Assembly: GCA_029959085.1 (NCBI GenBank)
Contig: JARWIR010000002.1
Location: 33,815,733-33,879,732, forward strand
DNA length: 64,000 nucleotides
Direction of reading: 5' to 3'
Source: Nemophila menziesii
Lineage: Eukaryota; Streptophyta; Magnoliopsida; Boraginales; Hydrophyllaceae
The translations under genes and the position numbers were made by a program. The first letter of the stretch is position 1. Every line of letters begins with the position of its first letter. The notes beneath the pieces are model-generated. The model searched no databases and was not told the origin of the DNA. It saw only the letters and a list, made by a program, of their open reading frames with translations. Below, one piece after another: positions 38,815 to 48,894 of the stretch.

Positions 38815-40830
38815 TCTAAGATCATCTGTTTTACGTTTCGAGATGTGTTTTGTTGACTTTTAGGTTGTTTTTAATATTCTATTTTAGGATATCGTATTTT
38901 GGGTTCGTTAGGGTTTTACCAACCGTAACATTCAACCCTAATTTCAAAAATATCTAACATTATACCCTAAATCGTAAACACATAACCTTAACCCTATAAC
39001 CTACACCTAATCCATCACCATAAGCCCTAAATACTAACCATAAACACTAACAATAAACCGTAACCAGAAACCCCAAACACTAGACACTAAACCCTATACC
39101 CTAATCCCAAAACCTTAATCACAGAACCTAACCATGGAAAGGATACTAACGTGAAGATTTGGCTCGTTTCTATCATTCAAACACTTTGTAAACCGTTTTT
39201 ATGATTTTTGAAGTTCCCGGGAGGATTTTTGCTAAATTTCGCATACTTTCCCCGAATGGGGCACATAATATATGTTTTTTGAGTGCGTTGGGCCTTATTG
39301 GACCAGCAGATGGCTTCGCCATCTAAGATCATCTGTTTTACGTTTTGAGATGTGTTTTGTTGACTTTTAGATTGTTTTTAATATACTATTTTAGGATATC
39401 GTATTTTGGGTCCGTTAGGTTTTTACCAACCATAACATTCAACCCTAAGTTCAAAAATCTCTAACATTATACCCTAAACAATAAACAAAAAACCTTAACC
39501 CTATAACCTACACCAAATCCATCACCATAAGCCCTAAATACTAACCATAACCACTAACAATAAACCGTAACCAGAAACCCAAAACCCTAGACACTAAACC
39601 CTATACCCTAATCCCAAAACCTTAATCACAGAACCTAACCATGGAAAGGATAATAACGTGAAGATTTGGCTCGTTTCTATCATTCAAACACTTTGTAAAC
39701 CGTTTTTAAGATTTTTGAAGTTCCCGGGAGGATTTTTGCTAACTTTCGCATACTTTCTCTGAATGGGGCACATAATATATGTTTTTTGTGTGCGTTGGGA
39801 CTTCTTGGACCGCAGATGGCTTCGCCATCTAAGATTATCTGCTTTACGTTTTGAGATGTGTTTTGTTGACTTTTAGATTGTTTTTAATATTCTATTTCAG
39901 ATATCGTATTGTGCGTCCGTTAGGTTTTTAACAACCATAACATTCAACACTAATTTCTAAAATCTCTAACATTATACCCTAAACAATAAACAAAAAACCT
40001 TAACCTATAACCTACACCTAATCCATCACCATAAGCCCTAAATACTAACCATAACCACTAACAATAAACCGTAAAAAGAAACCCCAAACCCTAGACACTA
40101 AACTTTATACCCTAATCCCAAAACCTTAATCACAGAAACCTAACCATGGAAAGGATAATAACGTGAAGATTTTGGCTCGTTTCTATCATTCAAACACACT
40201 GCAAACCGTTTTTAAGTTTGTTGAAGTTCCCGGGAGGATTTTTGCTAACTTTCGCATGCTTTCTAAGAATGGGGCACATAATATATGTTTTTTTAGTGCA
40301 TTGGGCCTTCTGGGACCGATAGATGGCTTTTCCATCTAAGATCATCTGTTTTACGTTTTGATGACTTTTAGGTTATTTTTAATATTCTATTTTAGGATAT
40401 TGTATTTTGGGTCCGTTAGGTTTTTACCAACTGTAACATTCAACCCTAATTTCTAAGATCTCTAACATTATACCCTAAATCATAAACACAAAATCTTAAC
40501 CTTATAACACACACCTAATCCATCACCATAAGCCCTAAATACTAACAATAAACACTAACAATAAACCGTAACCAGAAACCCCAAACCCCAGACACTAAAC
40601 CCTATACCCTATCCCAAAACCTTAATCACAGAAACCTAACCATGGAAAGGATAATAACGTGAAGATTTAGTCTCGTTTCTATCATCCAAACACTTTGTAA
40701 ACCGTTTAAAAGATTTTTGAAGTTTCCGGGAGGATTTTCGCTAACTTTCGCATACTTTCTGAGAATGGTGCATATAATATATGTTTTTTGAGTGCTGTGG
40801 GCCTTTTAAGACCGACAGATGGCTTCGCCA
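38815..40830 (+). repeat. Tetramer HOR unit 2 (2,016 bp)
   Basis: Monomers are 38815-39321 (A), 39322-39827 (B), 39828-40334 (C) and 40335-40830 (D). Private markers are CCCTAAGTTC and TTGGGACTTC in B, GATTATCTGCTTTACG in C and CCAACTGTAAC in D. The same set returns in unit 5, exactly 6,048 bp away. Confidence 0.93.
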
Positions 40831-42846
40831 TCTAAGATCATCTGTTTTACGTTTCGAGATGTGTTTTGTTGACTTTTAGGTTGTTTTTAATATTCTATTT
40901 TAGGATATCGTATTTTGGGTTCGTTAGGGTTTTACCAACCGTAACATTCAACCCTAATTTCAAAAATATCTAACATTATACCCTAAATCGTAAACACATA
41001 ACCTTAACCCTATAACCTACACCTAATCCATCACCATAAGCCCTAAATACTAACCATAAACACTAACAATAAACCGTAACCAGAAACCCCAAACACTAGA
41101 CACTAAACCCTATACCCTAATCCCAAAACCTTAATCACAGAACCTAACCATGGAAAGGATACTAACGTGAAGATTTGGCTCGTTTCTATCATTCAAACAC
41201 TTTGTAAACCGTTTTTATGATTTTTGAAGTTCCCGGGAGGATTTTTGCTAAATTACGCATACTTTCTCCGAATGGGGCACATAATATATGTTTTTTGAGT
41301 GCGTTGGGCCTTCTTGGACCAGCAGATGGCTTCGCCATCTAAGATCATCTGTTTTACGTTTTGAGATGTGTTTTGTTGACTTTTAGATTGTTTTTAATAT
41401 ACTATTTTAGGATATAGTATTTTGGGTCCGTTAGGTTTTTACCAACCATAACATTCAACCCTAATTTCAAAAATCTCTAACATTATACCCTAAACAATAA
41501 ACAAAAAACCTTAACCCTATAACCTACACCAAATCCATCACCATAAGCCCTAAATACTAACCATAACCACTAACAATAAACCGTAACCAGAAACCCAAAA
41601 CCCTAGACACTAAACCCTATACCCTAATCCCAAAACCTTAATCACAGAACCTAACCATGGAAAGGATAATAACGTGAAGATTTGGCTCGTTTCTATCATT
41701 CAAACACTTTGTAAACCGTTTTTAAGATTTTTGAAGTTCCCGGGAGGATTTTTGCTAATTTTCGCATACTTTCTCTGAATGGGGCACATAATATATGTTT
41801 TTTGTGTCCGTTGGGCCTTCTTGGACCGCAGATGGCTTCGCCATCTAAGATCATCTGTTTTACGTTTTGAGATGTGTTTTGTTGACTTTTAGATTGTTTT
41901 TAATATTCTATTTCAGATATCGTATTGTGCGTCCGTTAGGTTTTTAACAACCATAACATTCAACACTAATTTCTAAAATCTCTAACATTATACCCTAAAC
42001 AATAAACAAAAAACCTTAACCTATAACCTACACCTAATCCATCACCATAAGCCCTAAATACTAACCATAACCACTAACAATAAACCGTAAAAAGAAACCC
42101 CAAACCCTAGACACTAAACTTTATACCCTAATCCCAAAACCTTAATCACAGAAACCTAACCATGGAAAGGATAATAACGTGAAGATTTTGGCTCGTTTCT
42201 ATCATTCAAACACACTGCAAACCGTTTTTAAGTTTGTTGAAGTTCCCGGGAGGATTTTTGCTAACTTTCGCATGCTTTCTAAGAATGGGGCACATAATAT
42301 ATGTTTTTTTAGTGCATTGGGCCTTCTGGGACCGATAGATGGCTTTTCCATCTAAGATCATCTGTTTTACGTTTTGATGACTTTTAGGTTATTTTTAATA
42401 TTCTATTTTAGGATATTGTATTTTGGGTCCGTTAGGTTTTTACCAACCGTAACATTCAACCCTAATTTCTAAGATCTCTAACATTATACCCTAAATCATA
42501 AACACAAAATCTTAACCTTATAACACACACCTAATCCATCACCATAAGCCCTAAATACTAACAATAAACACTAACAATAAACCGTAACCAGAAACCCCAA
42601 ACCCCAGACACTAAACCCTATACCCTATCCCAAAACCTTAATCACAGAAACCTAACCATGGAAAGGATAATAACGTGAAGATTTAGTCTCGTTTCTATCA
42701 TCCAAACACTTTGTAAAGCGTTTAAAAGATTTTTGAAGTTCCAGGGAGGATTTTCGCTAACTTTCGCTTACTTTCTGAGAATGGTGCATATAATATATGT
42801 TTTTTGAGTGTTGTGGGCCTTTTGGGACCGACAGATGGCTTCGCCA
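40831..42846 (+). repeat. Tetramer HOR unit 3 (2,016 bp)
   Basis: Monomers are 40831-41337 (A), 41338-41843 (B), 41844-42350 (C) and 42351-42846 (D). Markers are AAATTACGC in A, GGATATAGTA, CTAATTTTCGC and TGTGTCCGTTGGG in B, and GTAAAGCGTTT with CGCTTACTTTC in D. Confidence 0.93.
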
Positions 42847-42849
42847 TCT
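42833..42849. other. Monomer-end palindrome, TTC loop (representative)
   Basis: AGATGGC TTC GCCATCT is a perfect 7-bp inverted repeat around a 3-base loop. It occurs at the end of nearly every A, B and D monomer, so about three times per tetramer. The arms could form a hairpin in single-stranded DNA or RNA. Loop or arm variants: TTT loop (37306, 38815 and 61962 junctions); one broken pair in GATGCC (3929, 10841, 16266), GATAGC (21277, 27632) or AATAGC (25652, 32005, 35834), the last also changing the outer arm. Confidence 0.85.
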
Positions 42850-43353
42850 AAGATCATCTGTTTTACGTTTTGAGATGTGTTTTGTTGACTTTTAGGTTGT
42901 TTTTAATATTCTATTTTAGGATATCGTATTTTGGGTTCGTTAGGGTTTTACCAACCGTAACATTCAACCCTAATTTCAAAAATATCTAACATTATACCCT
43001 AAATCGTAAACACATAACCTTAACCCTATAACCTACACCTAATCCATCACCATAAGCCCTAAATACTAACCATAAACACTAACAATAAACCGTAACCAGA
43101 AACCCCAAACACTAGACACTAAACCCTATACCCTAATCCCAAAACCTTAATCACAGAACCTAACCATGGAAAGGATACTAACGTGAAGATTTGGCTCGTT
43201 TCTATCATTCAAACACTTTGTAAACCGTTTTTATGATTTTTGAAGTTCCCGGGAGGATTTTTGCTAAATTACGCATACTTTCTCCGAATGGGGCACATAA
43301 TATATGTTTTTTGAGTGCGTTGGGCCTTCTTGGACCAGCAGATGGCTTCGCCA
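42847..43353 (+). repeat. Type A monomer (representative, 507 bp)
   Basis: Class A is recognised by GTTTTGAGATGTG in the head, then GGTTGTTTTTAATATTC, GGGTTCGTTAGGGTTTTACC, AAAAATATCTAAC and TAAATCGTAAACACATAACC in the telomere-like middle, CCCCAAACACTAGAC, ACAGAACC with one A fewer than C and D, and AAAGGATACTAACG after the CCATGG. The tail reads GATTTGGCTCG and ends TTCTTGGACC followed by a palindrome with a TTC loop. It always follows a D monomer. In Region III it is the first member of the tetramer. The choice of monomer start is arbitrary and was made at the end of the palindrome. Confidence 0.93.
42966..43165 (+). repeat. Telomere-like, nearly G-free segment of a monomer (representative)
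   Basis: About 200 bases of the plus strand contain only a handful of G residues and repeat the words CCCTAAA, ACCCTATA, CCCTAAT and AAACCCTA in degenerate form. The Arabidopsis-type telomere unit read on the C-rich strand is CCCTAAA, and all copies in the window have this strand orientation. The spacing is too irregular for a functional telomere tract. It looks like an old interstitial telomeric stretch that was captured in the monomer before amplification. Confidence 0.8.
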
Positions 43354-43859
43354 TCTAAGATCATCTGTTTTACGTTTTGAGATGTGTTTTGTTGACTTTT
43401 AGATTGTTTTTAATATACTATTTTAGGATATAGTATTTTGGGTCCGTTAGGTTTTTACCAACCATAACATTCAACCCTAATTTCAAAAATCTCTAACATT
43501 ATACCCTAAACAATAAACAAAAAACCTTAACCCTATAACCTACACCAAATCCATCACCATAAGCCCTAAATACTAACCATAACCACTAACAATAAACCGT
43601 AACCAGAAACCCAAAACCCTAGACACTAAACCCTATACCCTAATCCCAAAACCTTAATCACAGAACCTAACCATGGAAAGGATAATAACGTGAAGATTTG
43701 GCTCGTTTCTATCATTCAAACACTTTGTAAACCGTTTTTAAGATTTTTGAAGTTCCCGGGAGGATTTTTGCTAATTTTCGCATACTTTCTCTGAATGGGG
43801 CACATAATATATGTTTTTTGTGTCCGTTGGGCCTTCTTGGACCGCAGATGGCTTCGCCA
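43354..43859 (+). repeat. Type B monomer (representative, 506 bp)
   Basis: Class B has GATTGTTTTTAATATAC in the head (TATAC, where the other classes have TATTC), GGGTCCGTTAGGTTTTTACC, CAACCATAAC, AAAAATCTCTAAC, and a CAATAAACAAAAAACC block in the middle that A and D lack. It shares the GATTTGGCTCG tail with A and usually ends TTGGACCGCAG before the palindrome. It is a standing member of the Region III tetramer. In Region I B-like monomers appear only directly after the 82-bp-deleted A monomers. Confidence 0.92.
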
Positions 43860-44366
43860 TCTAAGATCATCTGTTTTACGTTTTGAGATGTGTTTTGTTG
43901 ACTTTTAGATTGTTTTTAATATTCTATTTCAGATATCGTATTGTGCGTCCGTTAGGTTTTTAACAACCATAACATTCAACACTAATTTCTAAAATCTCTA
44001 ACATTATACCCTAAACAATAAACAAAAAACCTTAACCTATAACCTACACCTAATCCATCACCATAAGCCCTAAATACTAACCATAACCACTAACAATAAA
44101 CCGTAAAAAGAAACCCCAAACCCTAGACACTAAACTTTATACCCTAATCCCAAAACCTTAATCACAGAAACCTAACCATGGAAAGGATAATAACGTGAAG
44201 ATTTTGGCTCGTTTCTATCATTCAAACACACTGCAAACCGTTTTTAAGTTTGTTGAAGTTCCCGGGAGGATTTTTGCTAACTTTCGCATGCTTTCTAAGA
44301 ATGGGGCACATAATATATGTTTTTTTAGTGCATTGGGCCTTCTGGGACCGATAGATGGCTTTTCCA
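43860..44366 (+). repeat. Type C monomer (representative, 507 bp)
   Basis: Class C has ATTCTATTTCAGATATCG and TATTGTGCGTCCGTTAGG in the head, TTTTTAACAACCATAAC, TTCAACACTAATTTC, the CAATAAACAAAAAACC block shared with B, and AACCGTAAAAAG. Its tail carries GATTTTGGCTCG, ACACACTGCAAACC, TTAAGTTTGTTGAAG, and ends GGGACCGATAGATGG CTTTT CCATCT. This ending is the clearest class marker, because the palindrome loop is CTTTT instead of the CTTCG of A, B and D. In Region III most copies also carry CGCATGCTTTC. Confidence 0.93.
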
Positions 44367-44369
44367 TCT
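44353..44369. other. Monomer-end palindrome, CTTTT loop (representative)
   Basis: C and C' monomers end AGATGG CTTTT CCATCT, a 6-bp inverted repeat with a 5-base loop. Relative to the A/B/D form, the innermost G of the right arm is T and the pair is lost, while the six outer pairs are kept. Confidence 0.83.
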
Positions 44370-44862
44370 AAGATCATCTGTTTTACGTTTTGATGACTTT
44401 TAGGTTATTTTTAATATTCTATTTTAGGATATTGTATTTTGGGTCCGTTAGGTTTTTACCAACCGTAACATTCAACCCTAATTTCTAAGATCTCTAACAT
44501 TATACCCTAAATCATAAACACAAAATCTTAACCTTATAACACACACCTAATCCATCACCATAAGCCCTAAATACTAACAATAAACACTAACAATAAACCG
44601 TAACCAGAAACCCCAAACCCCAGACACTAAACCCTATACCCTATCCCAAAACCTTAATCACAGAAACCTAACCATGGAAAGGATAATAACGTGAAGATTT
44701 AGTCTCGTTTCTATCATCCAAACACTTTGTAAAGCGTTTAAAAGATTTTTGAAGTTCCAGGGAGGATTTTCGCTAACTTTCGCTTACTTTCTGAGAATGG
44801 TGCATATAATATATGTTTTTTGAGTGTTGTGGGCCTTTTGGGACCGACAGATGGCTTCGCCA
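44367..44862 (+). repeat. Type D monomer (representative, 496 bp)
   Basis: Class D has a 12-bp loss in the head (GTTTTGATGACTTTTAGG where A, B and C have GTTTTGAGATGTG and more), GGTTATTTTTAATATTC, CTAAGATCTCTAAC, TAAATCATAAACAC, AACACACACC, and CCCTATCCC with one A fewer than the other classes. The tail has GATTTAGTCTCG, ATCATCCAAACAC, CGTTTAAAAG, GGATTTTCGC, GAGAATGGTGCATATAA and ends GGGACCGACAG or AAGACCGACAG. It closes each trimer or tetramer HOR unit. It is also the class with the densest C-tracts, hence G-tracts on the minus strand. Confidence 0.93.
44611..44647 (-). other. Potential G-quadruplex motif on minus strand (representative)
   Basis: In this D monomer the plus strand carries C-tracts at 44611-44614, 44618-44621, 44632-44634, 44639-44641 and 44645-44647. 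The minus strand therefore has five G-tracts of three or four, with loops of 3, 4, 10 and 3 bases. This is telomere-like sequence, and telomeric G-rich strands are known to fold into quadruplexes. The equivalent site is present in every full monomer, but class A usually has only four tracts because CCCTAG is CACTAG. Folding here is an inference. Confidence 0.55.
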
Positions 44863-46878
44863 TCTAAGATCATCTGTTTTACGTTTTGAGATGTGTTTTG
44901 TTGACTTTTAGGTTGTTTTTAATATTCTATTTTAGGATATCGTATTTTGGGTTCGTTAGGGTTTTACCAACCGTAACATTCAACCCTAATTTCAAAAATA
45001 TCTAACATTATACCCTAAATCGTAAACACATAACCTTAACCCTATAACCTACACCTAATCCATCACCATAAGCCCTAAATACTAACCATAAACACTAACA
45101 ATAAACCGTAACCAGAAACCCCAAACACTAGACACTAAACCCTATACCCTAATCCCAAAACCTTAATCACAGAACCTAACCATGGAAAGGATACTAACGT
45201 GAAGATTTGGCTCGTTTCTATCATTCAAACACTTTGTAAACCGTTTTTATGATTTTTGAAGTTCCCGGGAGGATTTTTGCTAAATTTCGCATACTTTCTC
45301 CGAATGGGGCACATAATATATGTTTTTTGAGTGCGTTGGGCCTTCTTGGACCTTCAGATGGCTTCGCCATCTAAGATCATCTGTTTTACGTTTTGAGATG
45401 TGTTTTGTTGACTTTTAGATTGTTTTTAATATACTATTTTAGGATATCGTATTTTGGGTCCGTTAGGTTTTTACCAACCATAACATTCAACCCTAAGTTC
45501 AAAAATCTCTAACATTATACCCTAAACAATAAACAAAAAACCTTAACCCTATAACCTACACCAAATCCATCACCATAAGCCCTAAATACTAACCATAACC
45601 ACTAACAATAAACCGTAACCAGAAACCCAAAACCCTAGACACTAAACCCTATACCCTAATCCCAAAACCTTAATCACAGAACCTAACCATGGAAAGGATA
45701 ATAACGTGAAGATTTGGCTCGTTTCTATCATTCAAACACTTTGTAAACCGTTTTTAAGATTTTTGAAGTTCCCGGGAGGATTTTTGCTAACTTTCGCATA
45801 CTTTCTCTGAATGGGGCACATAATATATGTTTTTTGTGTGCGTTGGGACTTCTTGGACCGCAGATGGCTTCGCCATCTAAGATTATCTGCTTTACGTTTT
45901 GAGATGTGTTTTGTTGACTTTTAGATTGTTTTTAATATTCTATTTCAGATATCGTATTGTGCGTCCGTTAGGTTTTTAACAACCATAACATTCAACACTA
46001 ATTTCTAAAATCTCTAACATTATACCCTAAACAATAAACAAAAAACCTTAACCTATAACCTACACCTAATCCATCACCATAAGCCCTAAATACTAACCAT
46101 AACCACTAACAATAAACCGTAAAAAGAAACCCCAAACCCTAGACACTAAACTTTATACCCTAATCCCAAAACCTTAATCACAGAAACCTAACCATGGAAA
46201 GGATAATAACGTGAAGATTTTGGCTCGTTTCTATCATTCAAACACACTGCAAACCGTTTTTAAGTTTGTTGAAGTTCCCGGGAGGATTTTTGCTAACTTT
46301 CGCATGCTTTCTAAGAATGGGGCACATAATATATGTTTTTTTAGTGCATTGGGCCTTCTGGGACCGATAGATGGCTTTTCCATCTAAGATCATCTGTTTT
46401 ACGTTTTGATGACTTTTAGGTTATTTTTAATATTCTATTTTAGGATATTGTATTTTGGGTCCGTTAGGTTTTTACCAACTGTAACATTCAACCCTAATTT
46501 CTAAGATCTCTAACATTATACCCTAAATCATAAACACAAAATCTTAACCTTATAACACACACCTAATCCATCACCATAAGCCCTAAATACTAACAATAAA
46601 CACTAACAATAAACCGTAACCAGAAACCCCAAACCCCAGACACTAAACCCTATACCCTATCCCAAAACCTTAATCACAGAAACCTAACCATGGAAAGGAT
46701 AATAACGTGAAGATTTAGTCTCGTTTCTATCATCCAAACACTTTGTAAACCGTTTAAAAGATTTTTGAAGTTTCCGGGAGGATTTTCGCTAACTTTCGCA
46801 TACTTTCTGAGAATGGTGCATATAATATATGTTTTTTGAGTGCTGTGGGCCTTTTAAGACCGACAGATGGCTTCGCCA
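44863..46878 (+). repeat. Tetramer HOR unit 5 (2,016 bp)
   Basis: Monomers are 44863-45369 (A), 45370-45875 (B), 45876-46382 (C) and 46383-46878 (D). Its B, C and D match unit 2 (TTGGGACTTC, GATTATCTGCTTTACG, CCAACTGTAAC). Its A ends GGACCTTCAG, the form of units 7-11, so the unit is a mosaic. Confidence 0.93.
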
Positions 46879-48894
46879 TCTAAGATCATCTGTTTTACGT
46901 TTCGAGATGTGTTTTGTTGACTTTTAGGTTGTTTTTAATATTCTATTTTAGGATATTGTATTTTGGGTTCGTTAGGGTTTTACCAACCGTAACATTCAAC
47001 CCTAATTTCAAAAATATCTAACATTATACCCTAAATCGTAAACACATAACCTTAACCCTATAACCTACACCTAATCCATCACCATAAGCCCTAAATACTA
47101 ACCATAAACACTAACAATAAACCGTAACCAGAAACCCCAAACACTAGACACTAAACCCTATACCCTAATCCCAAAACCTTAATCACAGAACCTAACCATG
47201 GAAAGGATACTAACGTGAAGATTTGGCTCGTTTCTATCATTCAAACACTTTGTAAACCGTTTTTATGATTTTTGAAGTTCCCGGGAGGATTTTTGCTAAA
47301 TTACGCATACTTTCTCCGAATGGGGCACATAATATATGTTTTTTGAGTGCGTTGGGCCTTCTTGGACCAGCAGATGGCTTCGCCATCTAAGATCATCTGT
47401 TTTACGTTTTGAGATGTGTTTTGTTGACTTTTAGATTGTTTTTAATATACTATTTTAGGATATAGTATTTTGGGTCCGTTAGGTTTTTACCAACCATAAC
47501 ATTCAACCCTAAGTTCAAAAATCTCTAACATTATACCCTAAACAATAAACAAAAAACCTTAACCCTATAACCTACACCAAATCCATCACCATAAGCCCTA
47601 AATACTAACCATAACCACTAACAATAAACCGTAACCAGAAACCCAAAACCCTAGACACTAAACCCTATACCCTAATCCCAAAACCTTAATCACAGAACCT
47701 AACCATGGAAAGGATAATAACGTGAAGATTTGGCTCGTTTCTATCATTCAAACACTTTGTAAACCGTTTTTAAGATTTTTGAAGTTCCCAGGAGGATTTT
47801 TGCTAACTTTCGCATACTTTCTCTGAATGGGGCACATAATATATGTTTTTTGTGTCCGTTGGGCCTTCTTGGACCGCAGATGGCTTCGCCATCTAAGATC
47901 ATCTGTTTTACGTTTTGAGATGTGTTTTGTTGACTTTTAGATTGTTTTTAATATTCTATTTCAGATATCGTATTGTGCGTCCGTTAGGTTTTTAACAACC
48001 ATAACATTCAACACTAATTTCTAAAATCTCTAACATTATACCCTAAACAATAAACAAAAAACCTTAACCTATAACCTACACCTAATCCATCACCATAAGC
48101 CCTAAATACTAACCATAACCACTAACAATAAACCGTAAAAAGAAACCCCAAACCCTAGACACTAAACTTTATACCCTAATCCCAAAACCTTAATCACAGA
48201 AACCTAACCATGGAAAGGATAATAACGTGAAGATTTTGGCTCGTTTCTATCATTCAAACACACTGCAAACCGTTTTTAAGTTTGTTGAAGTTCCCGGGAG
48301 GATTTTTGCTAACTTTCGCATGCTTTCTAAGAATGGGGCACATAATATATGTTTTTTTAGTGCATTGGGCCTTCTGGGACCGATAGATGGCTTTTCCATC
48401 TAAGATCATCTGTTTTACGTTTTGATGACTTTTAGGTTATTTTTAATATTCTATTTTAGGATATTGTATTTTGGGTCCGTTAGGTTTTTACCAACCGTAA
48501 CATTCAACCCTAATTTCTAAGATCTCTAACATTATACCCTAAATCATAAACACAAAATCTTAACCTTATAACACACACCTAATCCATCACCATAAGCCCT
48601 AAATACTAACAATAAACACTAACAATAAACCGTAACCAGAAACCCCAAACCCCAGACACTAAACCCTATACCCTATCCCAAAACCTTAATCACAGAAACC
48701 TAACCATGGAAAGGATAATAACGTGAAGATTTAGTCTCGTTTCTATCATCCAAACACTTTGTAAAGCTTTTAAAAGATTTTTGAAGTTCCAGGGAGGATT
48801 TTCGCTAACTTTCGCTTACTTTCTGAGAATGGTGCATATAATATATGTTTTTTGAGTGTTGTGGGCCTTTTGGGACCGACAGATGGCTTCGCCA
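46879..48894 (+). repeat. Tetramer HOR unit 6 (2,016 bp)
   Basis: Monomers are 46879-47385 (A), 47386-47891 (B), 47892-48398 (C) and 48399-48894 (D). It shares AAATTACGC, GGATATAGTA and TGTGTCCGTTGGG with units 3 and 4. It has private GGATATTGTA in A and TTCCCAGGAGG in B, and the D form GTAAAGCTTTT found also in units 7 and 8. Confidence 0.93.

Larger units (their letters stand above)
42847..44862 (+). repeat. Tetramer HOR unit 4 (2,016 bp)
   Basis: Monomers are 42847-43353 (A), 43354-43859 (B), 43860-44366 (C) and 44367-44862 (D). It shares the unit 3 markers (AAATTACGC, GGATATAGTA, CTAATTTTCGC, TGTCCGTTGGG, GTAAAGCGTTT), so units 3 and 4 look like a recent local duplication. One visible difference is TTTTGAGATG against TTTCGAGATG in the A head. 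Confidence 0.93.

Noticed and set aside
42843..42855. CENP-B-box-like or other known centromere protein site near the palindrome.
   Set aside because: I compared the conserved monomer ends with the mammalian CENP-B box pattern (TTCG followed by A and CGGGA) and saw no match beyond the TTCG core.
42866..42876. TTTTACGTTTT in the monomer head matches the budding-yeast origin core consensus (WTTTAYRTTTW).
   Set aside because: The consensus is specific to yeast origins, while the telomere words point to a plant. The match is short and AT-rich, and Region I D monomers carry ACGATTT at this place. No functional claim is warranted.
42966..43165. The segment as a true telomere or newly healed chromosome end.
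   Set aside because: The CCCTAAA words are degenerate and irregularly spaced, are repeated once per monomer, and are embedded between other sequences. A functional telomere would be a long exact tract.
43290..43315. ATAATATATG near each monomer's end resembles a TATA box.
   Set aside because: An AT-rich repeat offers such words by chance, and there is no downstream gene or recognisable start element. Transcription of the satellite is possible but not shown by sequence.
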